DNA from: Eumeta japonica
Taxonomy: Eukaryota > Arthropoda > Insecta > Lepidoptera > Psychidae
Assembly: GCA_005406025.1 (NCBI GenBank)
Contig: BGZK01000005.1
Coordinates: 62,001-126,000 of the forward strand
DNA: 64,000 bases
Direction: 5' to 3'
Shown here: positions 35,925 to 48,439 of the stretch, piece by piece
How positions within the stretch are numbered: position 1 is the first letter of the stretch
How the letters are laid out: each line of letters begins with the position of its first letter
Made by a program: the position numbers and the translations under genes
The notes under the pieces: model-generated
What the model was told of the DNA's origin: nothing
What the model saw: only the letters and a program-made list of their open reading frames with translations
The model's database searches: none

Positions 35925-36047
35925 CGAGTTCAGAGCCACAGACGCGAGGGATGATCTCGAGGATGGCGGAACAGGAGGCGTCTTCGAAGCAAAGTTGGCG
36001 AGCGAGCAGGCAGTTGAGGATCGCCAGGGTGCCCTTCGCCGTAGAAC
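35925..36047 (-). CDS. internal exon, GDNF/GAS1-domain (GDNF-receptor-like) protein
   Basis: A 123-nt exon on the minus strand between a strong acceptor (TATTCTTTTGCAG, then exon from 36047) and a consensus donor (exon to 35925, then GTGAGT). It enters and leaves in phase 1, so it is symmetric. It encodes 40 full codons that include LAILNCLLARQLCFEDASC and AILEIIPRVCGSEL. The four Cys have spacing C-x6-C-x5-C-x8-C, the pattern of the first half of a GDNF/GAS1 domain. Proteins with this domain (GDNF-family receptors, GAS1, insect Gfrl/munin) are extracellular, disulphide-bonded and usually membrane-anchored. Base composition is far more GC-rich than the flanks, as in a conserved exon. I found no neighbouring exon, so introns must be long. 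The domain call is fairly sure, the exact orthologue is not. Confidence 0.7.
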
Positions 36048-38285
36048 CTGCAAAAGAATAAACACATTATTGGATAGTTCAAGGGTCCTGGCTTAGATAG
36101 AGAACATTAAAATTTTTTAAACCTTTGAAATATCTTTCATATAATAGACTGATTTATGTAACATTTGATGTACTAATTTATATTGCTTGTGTTAGAGATT
36201 AGAGTTTATTGGAAGCTAACGAAATTTAACATATAAATTTGAATTTATTCGCAATTGGTTATATATATATATATACACATATTCTAAGATGCAGACAATA
36301 GAGGTGGGAAAGGGTTTGAATAAAAGTAAAAAATAATAAGAGAAATATTACAAGTGCATTTGACAATCATATCTTTTTAAGAGTTAAATTAAATTAATCT
36401 TAACGTATTAAGAATTATGTAAAGGCGAGAATAGGAAGATGAAGGAGTTAACGTATAACGTTAGTATAGGAAATCATAGGGTAAGATGTTTTCTGCCGTT
36501 TATTTATTTAGACAAGAATAGAATTTTTTTGATTTCGGATTTCAAGGAATACAACTTTCGTCTTGTGTTATTTAATATCCACCAATTAGAAAAGGCTATT
36601 AAAATAATGGTAACACCGCGCATCTCTATAATGGCCATTACGGTAAAAGAGGCCACGCAAATTATTATAGTTTCACGAAGAAATTTACAAAACCAGTGGC
36701 AGCGTTTTAAAACGTAGATTTACATAAAATTTTATTATTTAGGTTTATTTAACTGTTGCATGAATCAGACAAGTTACTATTTTTTACAAAAAGGTAATAA
36801 ATCTGTTAGTTTCCCTTATTTAGAATTTTGAAAATTTTAAACGGCAGAAGTCTCGTTGTTGTACTGTAAATATTATTTTATATGTGAGGTTTTACATCGT
36901 AATAAATATACGTTTGATTATAATTCCTAATTATGGACAGGACTGAACTTTTTATTGCGAAATAGTAACTGCATTTCAGACTCAATTGCGGGTGAAGTTT
37001 GTAATACTTTAGGAAAAAAGAGCAAATAAAAGTAAAACCTACTCATCTTCAACGTAAAATCGAAAATATCAATTACTTGCAATTTGTGTACTGTATGGAA
37101 ATAACTTAATGCTTATAACTTTATCGACAAAATCAGAACACTAAATTAAGCAAGCAATCGCTTTCAGTATTGGATGAAGTAGATATAACAACAATATATA
37201 TATATAATCTATCACACGCCAACCTGAATGCTCATCTATAGTATTATAATCTTATCAAAGTTCTGTTGCTTTTTCATAGAGAATATCTTCTGGATTTATT
37301 TTGTTAAGTTTATAGTGGACATTTATTGATTGTACTAGTCAAAAGCTTAAGATTTTAAACAACATGAAATCGAATGAGTCTCTTAGACGTTCTAGGTTTT
37401 GTGACTTGTTCGTATGACGATCAAAGCCAAATATAATCATCATCACCATCAATCAAAGATCAAATTCAAATATAAGCGTTATAGATTTGAAGTGCAAACC
37501 TTAAGATCGATCGCGGGACTGTATTAAGTAATTCCGCGATGAAACCATAATTTAACAAAGCTTTAACTAATCCCAAGATTTGGCAATAGTGTTAAGATTG
37601 GAACCTGAGAATGAGGGCTTAACAGCATCTAGGGTATACAAGAGACGGGAAAGCTTGTGTTCATAAAAAGCAATTCAAAAAAAAAAAAAAAATGATGTTT
37701 TTATCGCGACAAGGTCAATCAAACCTGGCTTGTAATTCGCGATTTTGAGGACCACTTAAATTAAGAAGTTGTTCACCTAATTATGATGACTTAAGGCAAC
37801 GTATTTTCGACAAATTTAGGAAGGATATCTATGAAAGCGATGTAGACATTGGATATGTAAACAACTCATTAAAGACAAACACAAACGTTTCTTAACACTC
37901 TGTGCACAAAAGTGTGGTTTATTAAGTATTGTTTGTATAAAAGCAACTATGAATCTTCTATTCTTTCAAAATAAAAATCTCGAAAATCATATCAACTTCT
38001 AAAAAAAACATGAAATAAAAACGTTGGAGAATGTTTCAAATCTGTCCCTAAAATTGGCGTTAAATATTTAGTGATTTAATAAAACTTAAAAAAAAATTTA
38101 AGCAAAAAATTTGTACGTGAATTATCGTAATTTTAATACTATTTTTCTAAAAGAGAACATGTTTTGATTTCGTTTAAAAAAAAACAATTTAATAAAGCAT
38201 AGACATTAATTTAGTCAATTTACTGAACAAGAATACAAAAAAAATCTCAGGAAGAAATAGATGCCGACAAATCTATAGTTTTAAA
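36048..38285. other. probable intron or intergenic DNA, no gene recognised
   Basis: AT-rich sequence upstream (minus strand) of the GDNF/GAS1 exon. A 92-codon frame at 36439-36717 is Ile/Lys-rich and has no family resemblance. An inverted pair ATCGCGG/CCGCGAT lies near 37508-37545. A run of 16 A lies near 37677. Confidence 0.4.
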
Positions 38286-38289
38286 GAGT

Positions 38290-38425
38290 AAGAGTCATGT
38301 TTTTGATGTGAAACGTCTATTGGCGCGCCTTTACGACCGCCGTGACAGCAAACGGCGGGATGCTTTTTTATGTCGTCACACCCCTATTTACCGCCGCTCT
38401 TTGTCGACGAGCTGAGTCAGAAAAT
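38290..38425. promoter_or_regulatory. GC-rich patch with CCGCCGT/ACGGCGG hairpin
   Basis: GTCTATTGGCGCGCCTTTAC is followed by a short hairpin CCGCCGT-gacagcaa-ACGGCGG (about 38338-38359), then GTCGTCACACCCCTATTTAC. There is no open frame of interest. It is a candidate conserved non-coding or promoter element. Confidence 0.3.
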
Positions 38426-40325
38426 ACACATGGTTCAAAAGTATATATATACATACGTACGATATAACGCGGGGGTTGTTAGCACGGTAGCGTCTAAAAT
38501 TCTTTAGATGTCTTAATGAAACTCAGCACACATATTCTATGGACAATTACAAAAGTGGAATTGAAATTTGAGCCAAACCGGTCAACTAGTTTAGAAAGTA
38601 CAGCATTTTAAAATTTTAAAATCCTAAAATTATGTATTTAATATGAATTACTAATAAAAATTTAATGAAATCTACTTCTATTTCGGCTGCCAAATGACCT
38701 TTTTTTATTAAATATTATTGAAGTAAATAATATATTCATTTCATTAAGGAAATTCCAGTTTTTATTTATTTCAATTTATATTCATTTACCGGTTTTCTTT
38801 AATTATAAATTCTTTAAATAGCAATCACTTTTGATGTGTCACATCTGCTGGGCATACAATAACTACCCACAAATTTGTTTACTGAACACGCAAAAGTAAT
38901 CAAACTAGTATTTTTTCTTCAAACAAGTTATATGTACTATAATATTAAATTACAATAGATAGGTGGCTGATAAAATACATAACTGGTTTGATGAAACTAA
39001 TGGCAAAGTTGAAGCTTTGTTTCTTGTATTGTAGACATTTTGATTACCTATTTAGAAGTTTCATTGCTATGAAGAATTTGATTCTCTAATGGATGTTGTG
39101 TTCAAAATGGAAAAGAATTTTTTCGTAAAGTATACTTCTCCTTTTCGATTAGCTTTTGAAAAAGATGATGAAATTATCCAAAAAATGTCTTGAAAAAGGA
39201 CACAAAAAAATAGAGTGTCACTGGTGCTAAAGTGTTATTGAATATAATATAAAAAATATTCAATACCAAAAATGGAAAGAGCGAAGCTTCATGATTTTTG
39301 ATTCTCGAATCAATAAAAGGATCTCAAAAACATTTATGATTCTCCACAACATTAAAAATATAAAAAATTATTCGACCACGGAAGAAGCTGACGATCCGAT
39401 TGCAACACATATACCATTGCTAGAATACAAATCTAACAGCGGTGTGTTTCAAAGTTTCACGTGCAATAGTTAAGTGCTAACTCTTACAAATTAAAAATTA
39501 AACATGTCAAAATATGGATAATCTTAAAGACATTGGCATTTTTGCTATTAATTTATTGTCGCAAATGCTTATACATCTTTAAGTTTACATTGGTCACCTG
39601 CCAATTGTGAAGTTAAAACAACACATTTTGACGTGTTTAGCTTTTGACTTTAACAGTTAACAGTTACTTATTTCAAACGAGACTTTGGAGCACATCATTT
39701 TAATGGTATTATTTGATGCAAATCGGTAATTAATTTTGACGTTAAATCAAATTCCTCAACAAAAAAAAAGTTAGCGAATATTTGTTATATAAGCTTCTCA
39801 CTCTAATTATTTTTGGATATTTTGATAGAACATTTCATAATTTAGAAAGAAAAGAAGATCTTCAGGATCTAATTGCTATAATGCCTTCGGGCAATCAAAA
39901 ATTTTATAATGAGGTAGATTATCAGAGTTTATTAAAATAGACTTTATTACAAATATACAAAAAAAACATGATTTTTTCTTTATTTGATCATTACATAATT
40001 TTCAATTAACATACTTAAAAAAAAATATGTCAAATTTTATATACTAAATTTTGCCCATGGCTTCGCTCGTGTTGATGTCCTTAGACGACCGTCAAAGATC
40101 TTTGAGAAATATATAAAATCATTTGATATATTTTTTATTGTCTTATCAGAATCATTACTATTTCAGAATTATAAAGTTAAATTAAGCTTAACAAACTGAA
40201 AAAAACTTGCTTTATTAAAATAACTCTACAAAAAATAAATAACTTGAAATATAAGATTTAAAAAAATTCAAAGTATTAAAACTCTAAGTCTACTCTAAGT
40301 CTAATAAATTAATTTGCATTTAGAA
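38426..40325. other. AT-rich stretch with unplaced coding-like scraps
   Basis: Around 39070-39180 the plus strand can be read as EFDSLMDVVFKMEKNFFVKY then TSPFRLAFEKDDEIIQKM, and around 39291-39473 as a 60-codon frame. These may be pieces of one decayed transposon protein, but I do not recognise it. TTTTGCCCATGGCTTCGCTC (40049-40068) repeats the end motif of the MITE-like element at 2.95 kb. Confidence 0.3.
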
Positions 40326-40329
40326 CAGC

Positions 40330-42215
40330 ACAAAATATTACTATAGGGTGCTACTGTGTACTGTATTACATATTCTTCCCCTCGGTACAAATAACTGCAG
40401 ATTTCAGGTATCGGACATACGCGGAAAATGCTACATATAGTTGGTATGGGGAAAGCATGGCTTTTCTAAATGCACCACTGCTACTTGCAATGTTTGACCT
40501 TGTGCTTTATTAATGGTAACAGTAAAACTAAGTTTAATTGGAAACTGAATTCTCTTAAATTTTAAAGGTGGGTCAATGGGGATGATAATTAGGATTCGAA
40601 GTATGATAACAACTTCTCCTTTCCCAAGACGTGTTAAAATAATGATACCAAGTATATCCTGACTCAATTGTGTGATCCAAAGTCTCATTTCATCACATAA
40701 TCGAGAAGCATCTATATTTCGCATAAGTATAAATAGTATATTTATTTTCAATTGGACTTTATTTGAGGGTTCACTCCATACTTCAGTGAATTTAGGAACT
40801 CCGCGGAATATAGTGCTTTTTTCTGTATTCATGATTGTGTCTATTGACCAATACTTCTTTATTTTTCCTTAAATCTCTATTAAAATATGTGTTGAGTTTA
40901 TTGGTGATTTTATTTTTTGGCGCCAGTATTGCTCTTGCGCATAACCAATAATCATTATTTAAATTTTGTTGCAAGTATAGACCACGTTTAGCAATAAGCT
41001 CCTCAACATTTTCTACTCATTTATTTTGAAATTAAAATATTACTTTCAGCATCTGTGTCCAAAAATCCATCACTAATTTTCAATAGCGTCTCTACGTAAT
41101 GTCCCTAATCTATATTCTTAAAAAGATGCACTCTCATATTCGTGCTAAAACTAATTTTTTTAACTTTCACCCATAAGCTTGATAATTTGATGTATGCTTA
41201 TGTTCGACTCTAAATTATTGGCAGAGTTTGTCGGAAATCACCAGCTAATGAAACTTCCATATCTTCCATAATATCTATATTACTTTGCAAAACCTGAAGT
41301 GTTCAATTTTACGCTATTTAGCTATTTTTGTTGAAATTAGAAAGGAGTGAATCTTTCTGTGCAAGATTCAATGGAATTTTAAAACGGAATGTGCCGTACG
41401 TTCACCGTTTCATAGTGTAGGTTATACCGGAAGAAGTTAGAGTAACTGCTATCTTCTGGTCTTTTCTGCCAGACATTGATAAACGGTTTTAAAATTCCAT
41501 TGAATCATGCACAGAAAGATTCGCTCCTCGTTTAGCAAAACCGTTTTTCCGGATCTTTTAGGGATGTTGAGAAAAAAGAGATTCCCAAATTCTACTTTTC
41601 GTAACACCTGATGGAAGATGTGACGTTTTTCTGGAAGTAACCGAGGGACCAGTTTTCTTAATTGCTGTTGCAACACTGAGATCGTAGTCTAATTATCGAG
41701 CAATTTCATCGTCAAAGTCATTTCCATCCGCTCGTCGCGAACTAAGCATTCCAAAATCATGTACCTCTACCAGATCTCTACCAGTGTCAAAATCTTGCTT
41801 CCGGTTATTATAGGCGTTTCATTGTAGGTGTTCATTGAAAGTCATATCTGCATGTACTTGCTGCAGTCGCCGCGAAATGCCTTCCTTCATGTTCTCTTTG
41901 TACTTACCCCCAAGGCTTTGTGGCTTGGAAAGACCGCAAGATGATATAAGGGTTGCGTAAAGTTCCCTGATTTTATCTGGTGATCAACACTGTACGGATT
42001 CCTCCATAGTTTCGTCGTCAAAATGATTACTATTCTCTAATAAGCTCCGAGCTTCATATGCTTTTCTATAAGTTGGACTTTCTTCAACATTGGCATTTTA
42101 AGGTTTCTAAAATTAGTTGGACATCGAACAAAATGTAATAGAACGTGTAGACAAAAGCATTCAAAATTCGTTACATGTACGATATAGACACGACCAAGAG
42201 TGCAAAGCTCAAATC
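40330..42215 (-). pseudogene. Helitron Rep/helicase protein, helicase part, degraded
   Basis: Helitrons are rolling-circle DNA transposons whose large protein joins a Rep nuclease to a Pif1-type helicase. From 42215 downward the minus strand reads, through several frame breaks, TLGRVYIVHVTNFECF, LHVLLHFVRCPTNF, EESYRKAYEARSLLENS, a Walker A-like FFLNIPKRSGKT (about 41536-41583), MEDMEVSLAGDFRQTLP (motif II-III region, about 41212-41265), WLCARAILAPKN (about 40930), MRNIDASRLCDEMRL, FKRIQFPIKLSFTVTINKAQ then GQTL (motif V/VI region, about 40490-40560), and a frame-shifted YVAFS-like end. The Rep nuclease part is not seen upstream. The normal GGTGKT is altered to RSGKT. Element ends (5' TC, 3' CTRR with hairpin) could not be fixed. 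Confidence 0.8.
41344..41527. repeat. 44-bp inverted repeat inside the Helitron helicase
   Basis: Arms 41344-41387 and 41484-41527 are reverse complements with about three mismatches and roughly 97 bp between them. Read on the minus strand, the first arm is true helicase sequence (FKIPLNLAQKDSLLSNF-like). The second is an inverted copy placed just after the GKT of Walker A, where helicase sequence should continue. The foldback replaced or interrupted part of the domain. Confidence 0.75.
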
Positions 42216-42389
42216 CTTTAAATATTTGTAAAAAAAATAAGGGTGTCAGTATCAATATGTTTTCAATTTTTCAATGATATGGCCATATTGCAGATTTGGT
42301 GGTTACAATCACTAAAACATTTTTACGATTCACCGCAGAAAGTTTGTCAAAAAATACTCACGCTCTGTTTTCTTCAAATTAAATCTCAA

Positions 42390-42585
42390 AACCAGAGGTT
42401 CAACGGGGTGGCGCAGTTGAACGGGCAAACTCCTAGCGGAATAATTTGGAAACATTTCGTTCGGACGATGTTGTGGCCTCGCCGACAGACCGGGCCGCGA
42501 AAGCTATGGACGCGGGTTGAGCTTTTAACAATATTTTCGTCGAGCATAAAATGTAGAGAGAGTCCATTCGAAAATGATTGATCAA
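42390..42585. promoter_or_regulatory. GC-rich patch, possible tRNA-like start
   Basis: GGGGTGGCGCAGTTGAACGG resembles a box A region of tRNA-derived SINEs, and CGGGTTGAGCTTT near 42512 is a poor box B. GGGCCGCGAAAGCTATGGAC lies between. A 112-codon plus frame crosses it but is not recognisable. Either an old SINE or a conserved non-coding patch. Confidence 0.3.
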
Positions 42586-42846
42586 TATTTACGTAGGATG
42601 TACACTGAGATTTTTCCCATTGGCCTTTTAATGAAATGAAAACGCTCGTCAGAACGTCAAGCGCGAGTCTCGATCGCTTAAAGATTAATTCTGTACTTTA
42701 TATATCAGCAAAATTGCTTATCTGTTTGCGCTATTTTAAAGCTTATACAGATAAAAGGGATTGCGTGAATTGTGTATGTATAAAGGACTTTGTGATAATA
42801 CGAGCAAAAATGAAAGCATCAACTAGCTATATATAAAGTTTTATTT

Positions 42847-42925
42847 TTGGGGTTCCGTACATCGGACGAAGAATCGGAACCCTTATAGGATAATTCTTGT
42901 GGCTGTCTGTCAGTTTGTCATACAT
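42847..42925 (+). repeat. GGGGTTCCG...CGGAACCC foldback tail repeat
   Basis: GGGGTTCCGTACATCGGACG, then ATCGGAACCCTTATAGGATA and GGCTGTCTGTCAGTTTGTC. The inverted GGGTTCCG and CGGAACCC words can pair over about 30 nt. Same family as 13280-13375. Confidence 0.6.
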
Positions 42926-44740
42926 TGTTTTATCCGAATTTATTGCATGAAAATGCGATTTCGTAGATACACGGAGTAACGTTGTTAAAAACGCGGAAGG
43001 TAGCGTAAATAAATGAATTTCAACTCTGTGAGTTAATTTTAGAGGTAAATTAGAATACTTAAAAAACAAATATTGCAAAGTGTTATCATATGACATTCTA
43101 GGACCTCATTCATTGTTTACGGGGAAAAATAAAGGAATAAGTTAATTCTAAGTCTTTTGTTTTGTTCAATTTCACCGAGATTAGTCAATTTAAATGAAGG
43201 AATTGGTATACAATTCCAGTCTATTATAACTTTCTGTATTTTCTACTTCTATCTTTTTTTAATTTAGTAATCAGAAACAAAGTTAAGTTAAATTAAAAAG
43301 CGTTTAGTAGGTAATATGATGATTTATACTAAGGAGCTTACTCCGCGCGAACATGTCTCACGCTTGGCCGGTTCTTCATTTAAAGTTAATAAAAACAGAT
43401 TTTTTGACAGACAATACCCTTAAAAAGGATGAACAAATGCACAATAGAGGTCGATCGACAGAGTTCTCTGCTGACCCTAAGAGACGCTACCGTAAAAAAA
43501 ATTGATTGTGGTGTATTTAAAATTTTCATTGATAAAATTTTTGAATACTCTATTAGACCAAGTAGATTTTTTAGAAATATACCGAACAATATATTCAGGT
43601 TTTTGGAATAAGAAAGGCTTAGCGCATGCGCTCGCCTTTCACCACGCTGCAACGTTCACAGAATAACTTAGAACTTAGCGCTGACCAGCTTAAAAATGAG
43701 CTTCATTTGTAGAAGCGCGGCAAACCGCACACGGGACCAGTACTATATAATAATGTCGAAAGCCACGAAAATATTATGTCTAAGATATTCGAAATGGGGT
43801 TTTTTCGTTCAGTAGTTTTTCAATATTATACAATATTTTTTGTTTTCATAATAGCAGGTTTACTCTTAAATCTAAGTTACAAGTTAGGACTGAAAATTTC
43901 TAGAAGAGAATATTACATCACAGATATATTTCGTATTAGATAGAAAACGTTGTTTAGGTTAGCTTAAATGTCAATGTATACTAAAAGTTTAATGTATTAA
44001 TTAAAATTTTTTAAGATACTATTCAGTTAAACACTTATTTTTTCGATTCTGTTTCAATGATATTGATTCATTACGCGGGCAGGTATTTTGTACTTCCCCA
44101 CAAGCGCATAGCTTAAATAAAAACAAACAAAATTCCGAATTTAACTTTGTGAAAAAAAAACCTCTTGAGGTTTAAATAACAGATTTTCGTAAACATATAA
44201 AATAAATAAGCAAACAGAATTGTTTTACTAATACTATAGATTTAGGAGATATTCGATTACGAGATATTAGATATAAAATTTAGGAGATACATGGGCGTCA
44301 GTGATTCAATCACGCGTCTGAATTGTTTTGAATGAATTTTAGAATTCAGAGTATGTTCTGGGATAATAAACTTTTAACTGGTAACGCGTTCAAGGTTCAC
44401 GAAAAGCTCCAAGGAACCGAGATTAGAATCCTTATCGTATCATTTAACCAGGACGGAAGGTATGTTAACCTTTTTCGGATTCCAGCTTGCGATTCAAATT
44501 ATTAAAGTATCTTAATTACGTCACACGTGCGGGGGGGGGGGTCAACGAAATGTGAGGATACGAGACAAGGAGCAGGACAAAAGCTTTGTGACGTCAAATT
44601 CGAAACACGAAAACGAAAAAAGGCTTATGCCTTTTGTTTTGTCCAATATTTAAAGTATTATGAATAAAAAAAATTGTAAAAACTGATGTTTTCATTTACG
44701 TGTGACATCCACCTGTGACAAGAACGGGGTCAATAACCTT
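42926..44740. other. AT-rich stretch, no gene recognised
   Basis: Contains a run of 11 G at 44531-44541 after CACGTGC and a segment CGCATGCGCTCGCC near 43623. Frames of 60-88 codons on both strands at 43386-43652 overlap each other and look like chance. Confidence 0.4.
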
Positions 44741-44744
44741 ATAA

Positions 44745-45010
44745 TTTATGTGATGTAATTTATGGATGGCCTCTGAGAGAGGAGCAGCGAGCTCATAATT
44801 TTTTATCCATCACGAGGCACCTTGGGACAGATATTCAATGGTGCCCCGGACGACGGACTAATCGTTGGTCAGCACTCTCGCGACTGTCAGATGCAAGTTC
44901 GAGTCAGCGTATTCACGTAGCAGATGAAGTATTGATCGGCGCCTAATTTAACGGTGATGCAGTTACGTTAAAACCACATGCACCTTGAATGCCTTTTCGT
45001 TCAAAAAGTT
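44745..45010. other. GC-richer patch with weak tRNA-like motif
   Basis: Balanced composition, with GTTGGTCAGCACTCTCGCGA and, 30 bp later, CAAGTTCGAGTCAGCG. The first resembles a D-arm/box A and the second a T-arm/box B of a tRNA-derived repeat, but neither fits the consensus well. No open frame of interest. Confidence 0.25.
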
Positions 45011-45599
45011 GTGATTGTTTGACGAGAATTGACATTCGAATTAAGTATATGACCAACTTGGATCGACGCGGAGCACATTTAGTTTAAATATAATAAGTGT
45101 GTAATAATGACTAACTTATAAAACATTAGAATTTAGCAAAGCATGTCAAGAAATTTTTCACGTATAGGAAATTCAGAGGTTGCCAAAGTCGGAAAGGCGT
45201 GTCAGCTCTAATGGAATTTATAATACGTCTTTTTTTGCAATGATAAACGTCGTTTGAGGTTTTTTACGAAGGTGGAATAGAGTAGCAATTTTGAATCGAT
45301 ATTCCATGAGGTATTTAAATTAATGATACTTTCAAGTAACGAATTAAGGATGTGCAATACTAAAATAAAAATGCATTACAAATTATAAGTAAAATTGAAC
45401 GAGTGGAATCTAAAAAATAGCAAAAGTTTGGAATACTATAAATTCGCCATTTTATAACCTACAAAATGTAAAATAATGATAATTTGCATAGATATTGCTG
45501 CAAGCTATGCCTAAGTAATTAAAACCTACGAAAATTCGTCTAGTAGTTTTAGCTATTAACAGATAATATCTTATAGATAGTATCTTGTAGATTATTTGT

Positions 45600-46105
45600 T
45601 TGACCAAGCGGGACTGTCCACCGTTAATCGCCGATGGACCAGGCGTCCGTTAGATCCCGACGAGTACTGCGACAGAGGAGCAGGGATTTGTTGAAACAAC
45701 CTTTTTCTTGGGTACGGAACCACCCTGTAATTTCTGACCTTTTTCTATAGGTACTGTCGTCGGATTGGATCGTAAGGGAACTGTCTCCACGTATATAAAT
45801 TTTTTGCAATATCCCTACTATTACGGCTGGTTCCCTGCGTCTCAGAACAATACTATTGATTTTCAATCAATACACGATGAATATACAATAAAGTTATTTC
45901 TAGTATTATTTTCTAATATTTCTAAACTAACGAGCATTCCCGGCGCCGCCCGTTTTCCGAATAAATGTCCTTTTTTCGAGATGGTGCTTTTATATTCCCC
46001 TCTCCCCCACCGTCGTATTATAAATTCGCGTACTAGTTTTGTCACTCGCGTTTTAGATGAAGAAGGCAAAGCCTTTGGCTTACTGCATGGCAGACATAAG
46101 TAGTT
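45600..46105. other. balanced-composition segment with unplaced open frames
   Basis: On the plus strand, 45765-46103 is open for 112 codons and ends FVTRVLDEEGKAFGLLHGRH just before LINE copy C. Minus-strand frames of about 80 codons overlap it. GGGTACGGAACCACCC at 45712-45727 is a relic of the GGTTCCG tail family, so at least part is repeat-derived. I do not recognise a protein. Confidence 0.25.
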
Positions 46106-46107
46106 CA

Positions 46108-47175
46108 AATCAAATCAAATCAAATCAAAAATATCTTTATTTCGTAGGTAATGAAATTACACTTGAAATACGTCATTAATAATTTCATTTCGACATTACC
46201 GCCCATTCCAAATGCTGATTCACCGAGAGATGAATGCGCAAGAAAATCGAGGTTTGCTCTTTTACTCATCAATACAAAATATTTAGTCCTTTATAATTTA
46301 GTTGACATTTAAAAATAATATGAAATAAGCTGATAGGCGAGCAGCTCAATCCCAGGGGCTCTTTTCATGAAGATATTCCAATACGGTATAATAGCCCATG
46401 ACATATAACTTTCTTTTAACGAAACGTTTAAACTCAGTAAATGGCAAATTTTGAATTTCAGTTGGGATCTTATTATAAAAGCGCACACACATCCCCTTAA
46501 ATGATTTATTAACTTTACTTAGACGAGTCTTATGAGCAGCAAGATCATTCTTATGTCTAGTATTAATGTTATGGATGTCGCTCCTTTTATGGAACGATTT
46601 AACATTTCTCTTGACATATACCAGGTTTTTGTGTATGTATTGTGATGCTAAGGTTAGGATATTAATTTTCTTAATTTTTTCTTTGAGAGATGTCATTGGT
46701 CTCAGATCATAAACAGCACGAATAGCTCGCTTCTGCAGCATGAAAATTGTGTTAATATCGGCTGCGAGACCCCATAACAAAATTCCATAGGTCATAAGAC
46801 TATGAAAGCAACTGAAATAAACTAGTCTCGCGGTGCTTTCGTCTGTAAGTCGCCGAATTCTTTTGACTGCATATGCCGCAGAACTAAGCCTTTTCGTTAA
46901 TCTCGTAGTATGAGAATTCCAACGTAATTTAGAATCTAAGGTGAGACCAAGAAATAGGGTTGTATCCACAATATCCAGTACCTCGTTTTTGACCATGACA
47001 TTTGTTTCGATCAATTTAGAATCAGATAGAGAAAATTTTACAAGTTTTGTTTTCCTTTCATTTAGCAGTAGATCATTAATACTAAACCACTCAACGATTT
47101 CAGAGATGGGACTGTTTACTTCGTCAAAAGCCGGTTTATGCCTATCAATCTTAAAAAGAAAGGAGGTATCATCAG
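46108..47175 (-). mobile_element. CR1/Jockey-type LINE copy C (5'-truncated)
   Basis: The 3' end is five CAAAT-type repeats at 46108-46130, then the shared 3' UTR. Copy C stays alignable to copy B until 47175 and then diverges at once, inside the FADD catalytic motif (only DDTSFLF remains). So the 5' truncation point is the active site itself. Confidence 0.85.
46346..47175 (-). pseudogene. LINE reverse transcriptase C-terminal fragment (copy C)
   Basis: Open without stops from the truncation point to the natural stop at 46346, about 276 codons. Sequence blocks match copy B: DDTSFLFKIDRHKPAFDEV, FLGLTLDSKLRWNSHTTRL, SCFHSLMTYGILLWG, INTRHKNDL and the final PWD. The frame runs on a further 17 codons into unrelated flanking DNA to an ATG at 47227, a chance start. 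Lacks endonuclease and the palm motifs before DD, so it is non-functional. Confidence 0.8.
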
Positions 47176-48435
47176 GTTTCATAAGTTTCAGGAGGCACAC
47201 CCGCGCGCCGGCGCACGGACGGCCCATAATGGGTTTTTCTCCTCCTTCCCCCCTCTCGCACGGGGAGAACTACAAAAAAAATTGTCACTCGCTTACTTTG
47301 CGTTTGAGCGGCGTCGGGTTTGCTTGTCATCAGATTATCTATTATAATGAAAACATATTTAAATACTGTTTTTTTCACACATTATGCATTTATAAGTTAA
47401 TCATATGAATTAATTTAAATATGTTACTGCAATACATGAACGAATCAATAATTTCAAGTAAATATATCAATTTTGTCTAAGTATCGTAATCTCTAATATG
47501 TTAAATTTACGATCGTTGCGCACGATGATATTTACATCTAGTTAACACTTTTTTAAAATATAGTATTTAAATTCCAGTTTTGTTATCACCGCTCACAATT
47601 TCTATCTTAAATATAACAATAATACTATAAATTATCAAGTATTATCGTTATATTAGGTAGTATAAATATTATAATGTAGGTAAATGGATAAATGGTATTA
47701 TTATTATTATTAAACGCCGTATAATAGTCATCTACAATGTTTAATTAGCATGCAATATTTACGATACCTGAACAATATTTCTTTATTTATTACTGGATTA
47801 GGTAGCGTGTAACTAACATTATTGCGACATAAGTCAATAAAAATACTAGTAAAGTTCTCCGTCATAAAGTTTCAGTATTATATTCAATTTATATTAAGCC
47901 GTCGTGACATCGATTCGGGTATAAAAGTAATAGCATGTTTCGCTCGAATTATCGAGTTACGTCTCGCGCTTGTAACGGATGACTCGATTAGTAGGATCTA
48001 ATTTAATGCAGTCCTAAAAGATTTATGGTGAGTGGTTACGAGACTTCTGACAGTGGTTAAGCTAATACTAATAATTATGCATTACTAAAAGATAAATTTT
48101 GCACTGAGAAACCATACCGCGGTTGCTAACAGCACGTACTAAAGCATAAAATTAAATGATGCTTTCGACATGATTAATATTACTAAAGCCTTGCCCTTGA
48201 AGGGCACGCTCAACCGAGCGAACGCATCCTTAAAAACACGGTGTCTGTATAACAGGTGTCTGCATATAAGCTCCTATAAAGCTACTAAAATGCTTATCGA
48301 TCCGTTATTATATTTCCATGTAGCCAGGGTGTTTATTTATCTCCCACATCTTATTATTTATTTACCTCAGGCATTTTGCGCCTACAGTAAATGGTTTGTA
48401 CTATTTGGATGAAACTTTTTAATTATTTATTTCAT
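47176..48435. other. GC-rich flank then AT-rich DNA
   Basis: 47180-47330 is GC-rich (ACCCGCGCGCCGGCGCACGG; CCCCCCTCTCGCACGGGG) and borders the LINE truncation point. It may be part of another element. The rest to 48435 is AT-rich with an 80-codon frame at 48170-48412 of no known family. Confidence 0.3.
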
Positions 48436-48439
48436 ACGA

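Noticed and set aside
45765..46103. 112-codon plus-strand open frame
   Set aside because: Not recognisable, overlapped by minus-strand frames, and next to relic GGTTCCG tail sequence; probably repeat-derived.
46346..47227. 293-codon frame taken as a complete gene
   Set aside because: The first 17 codons lie in unrelated flanking DNA. The rest is a 5'-truncated LINE reverse transcriptase.
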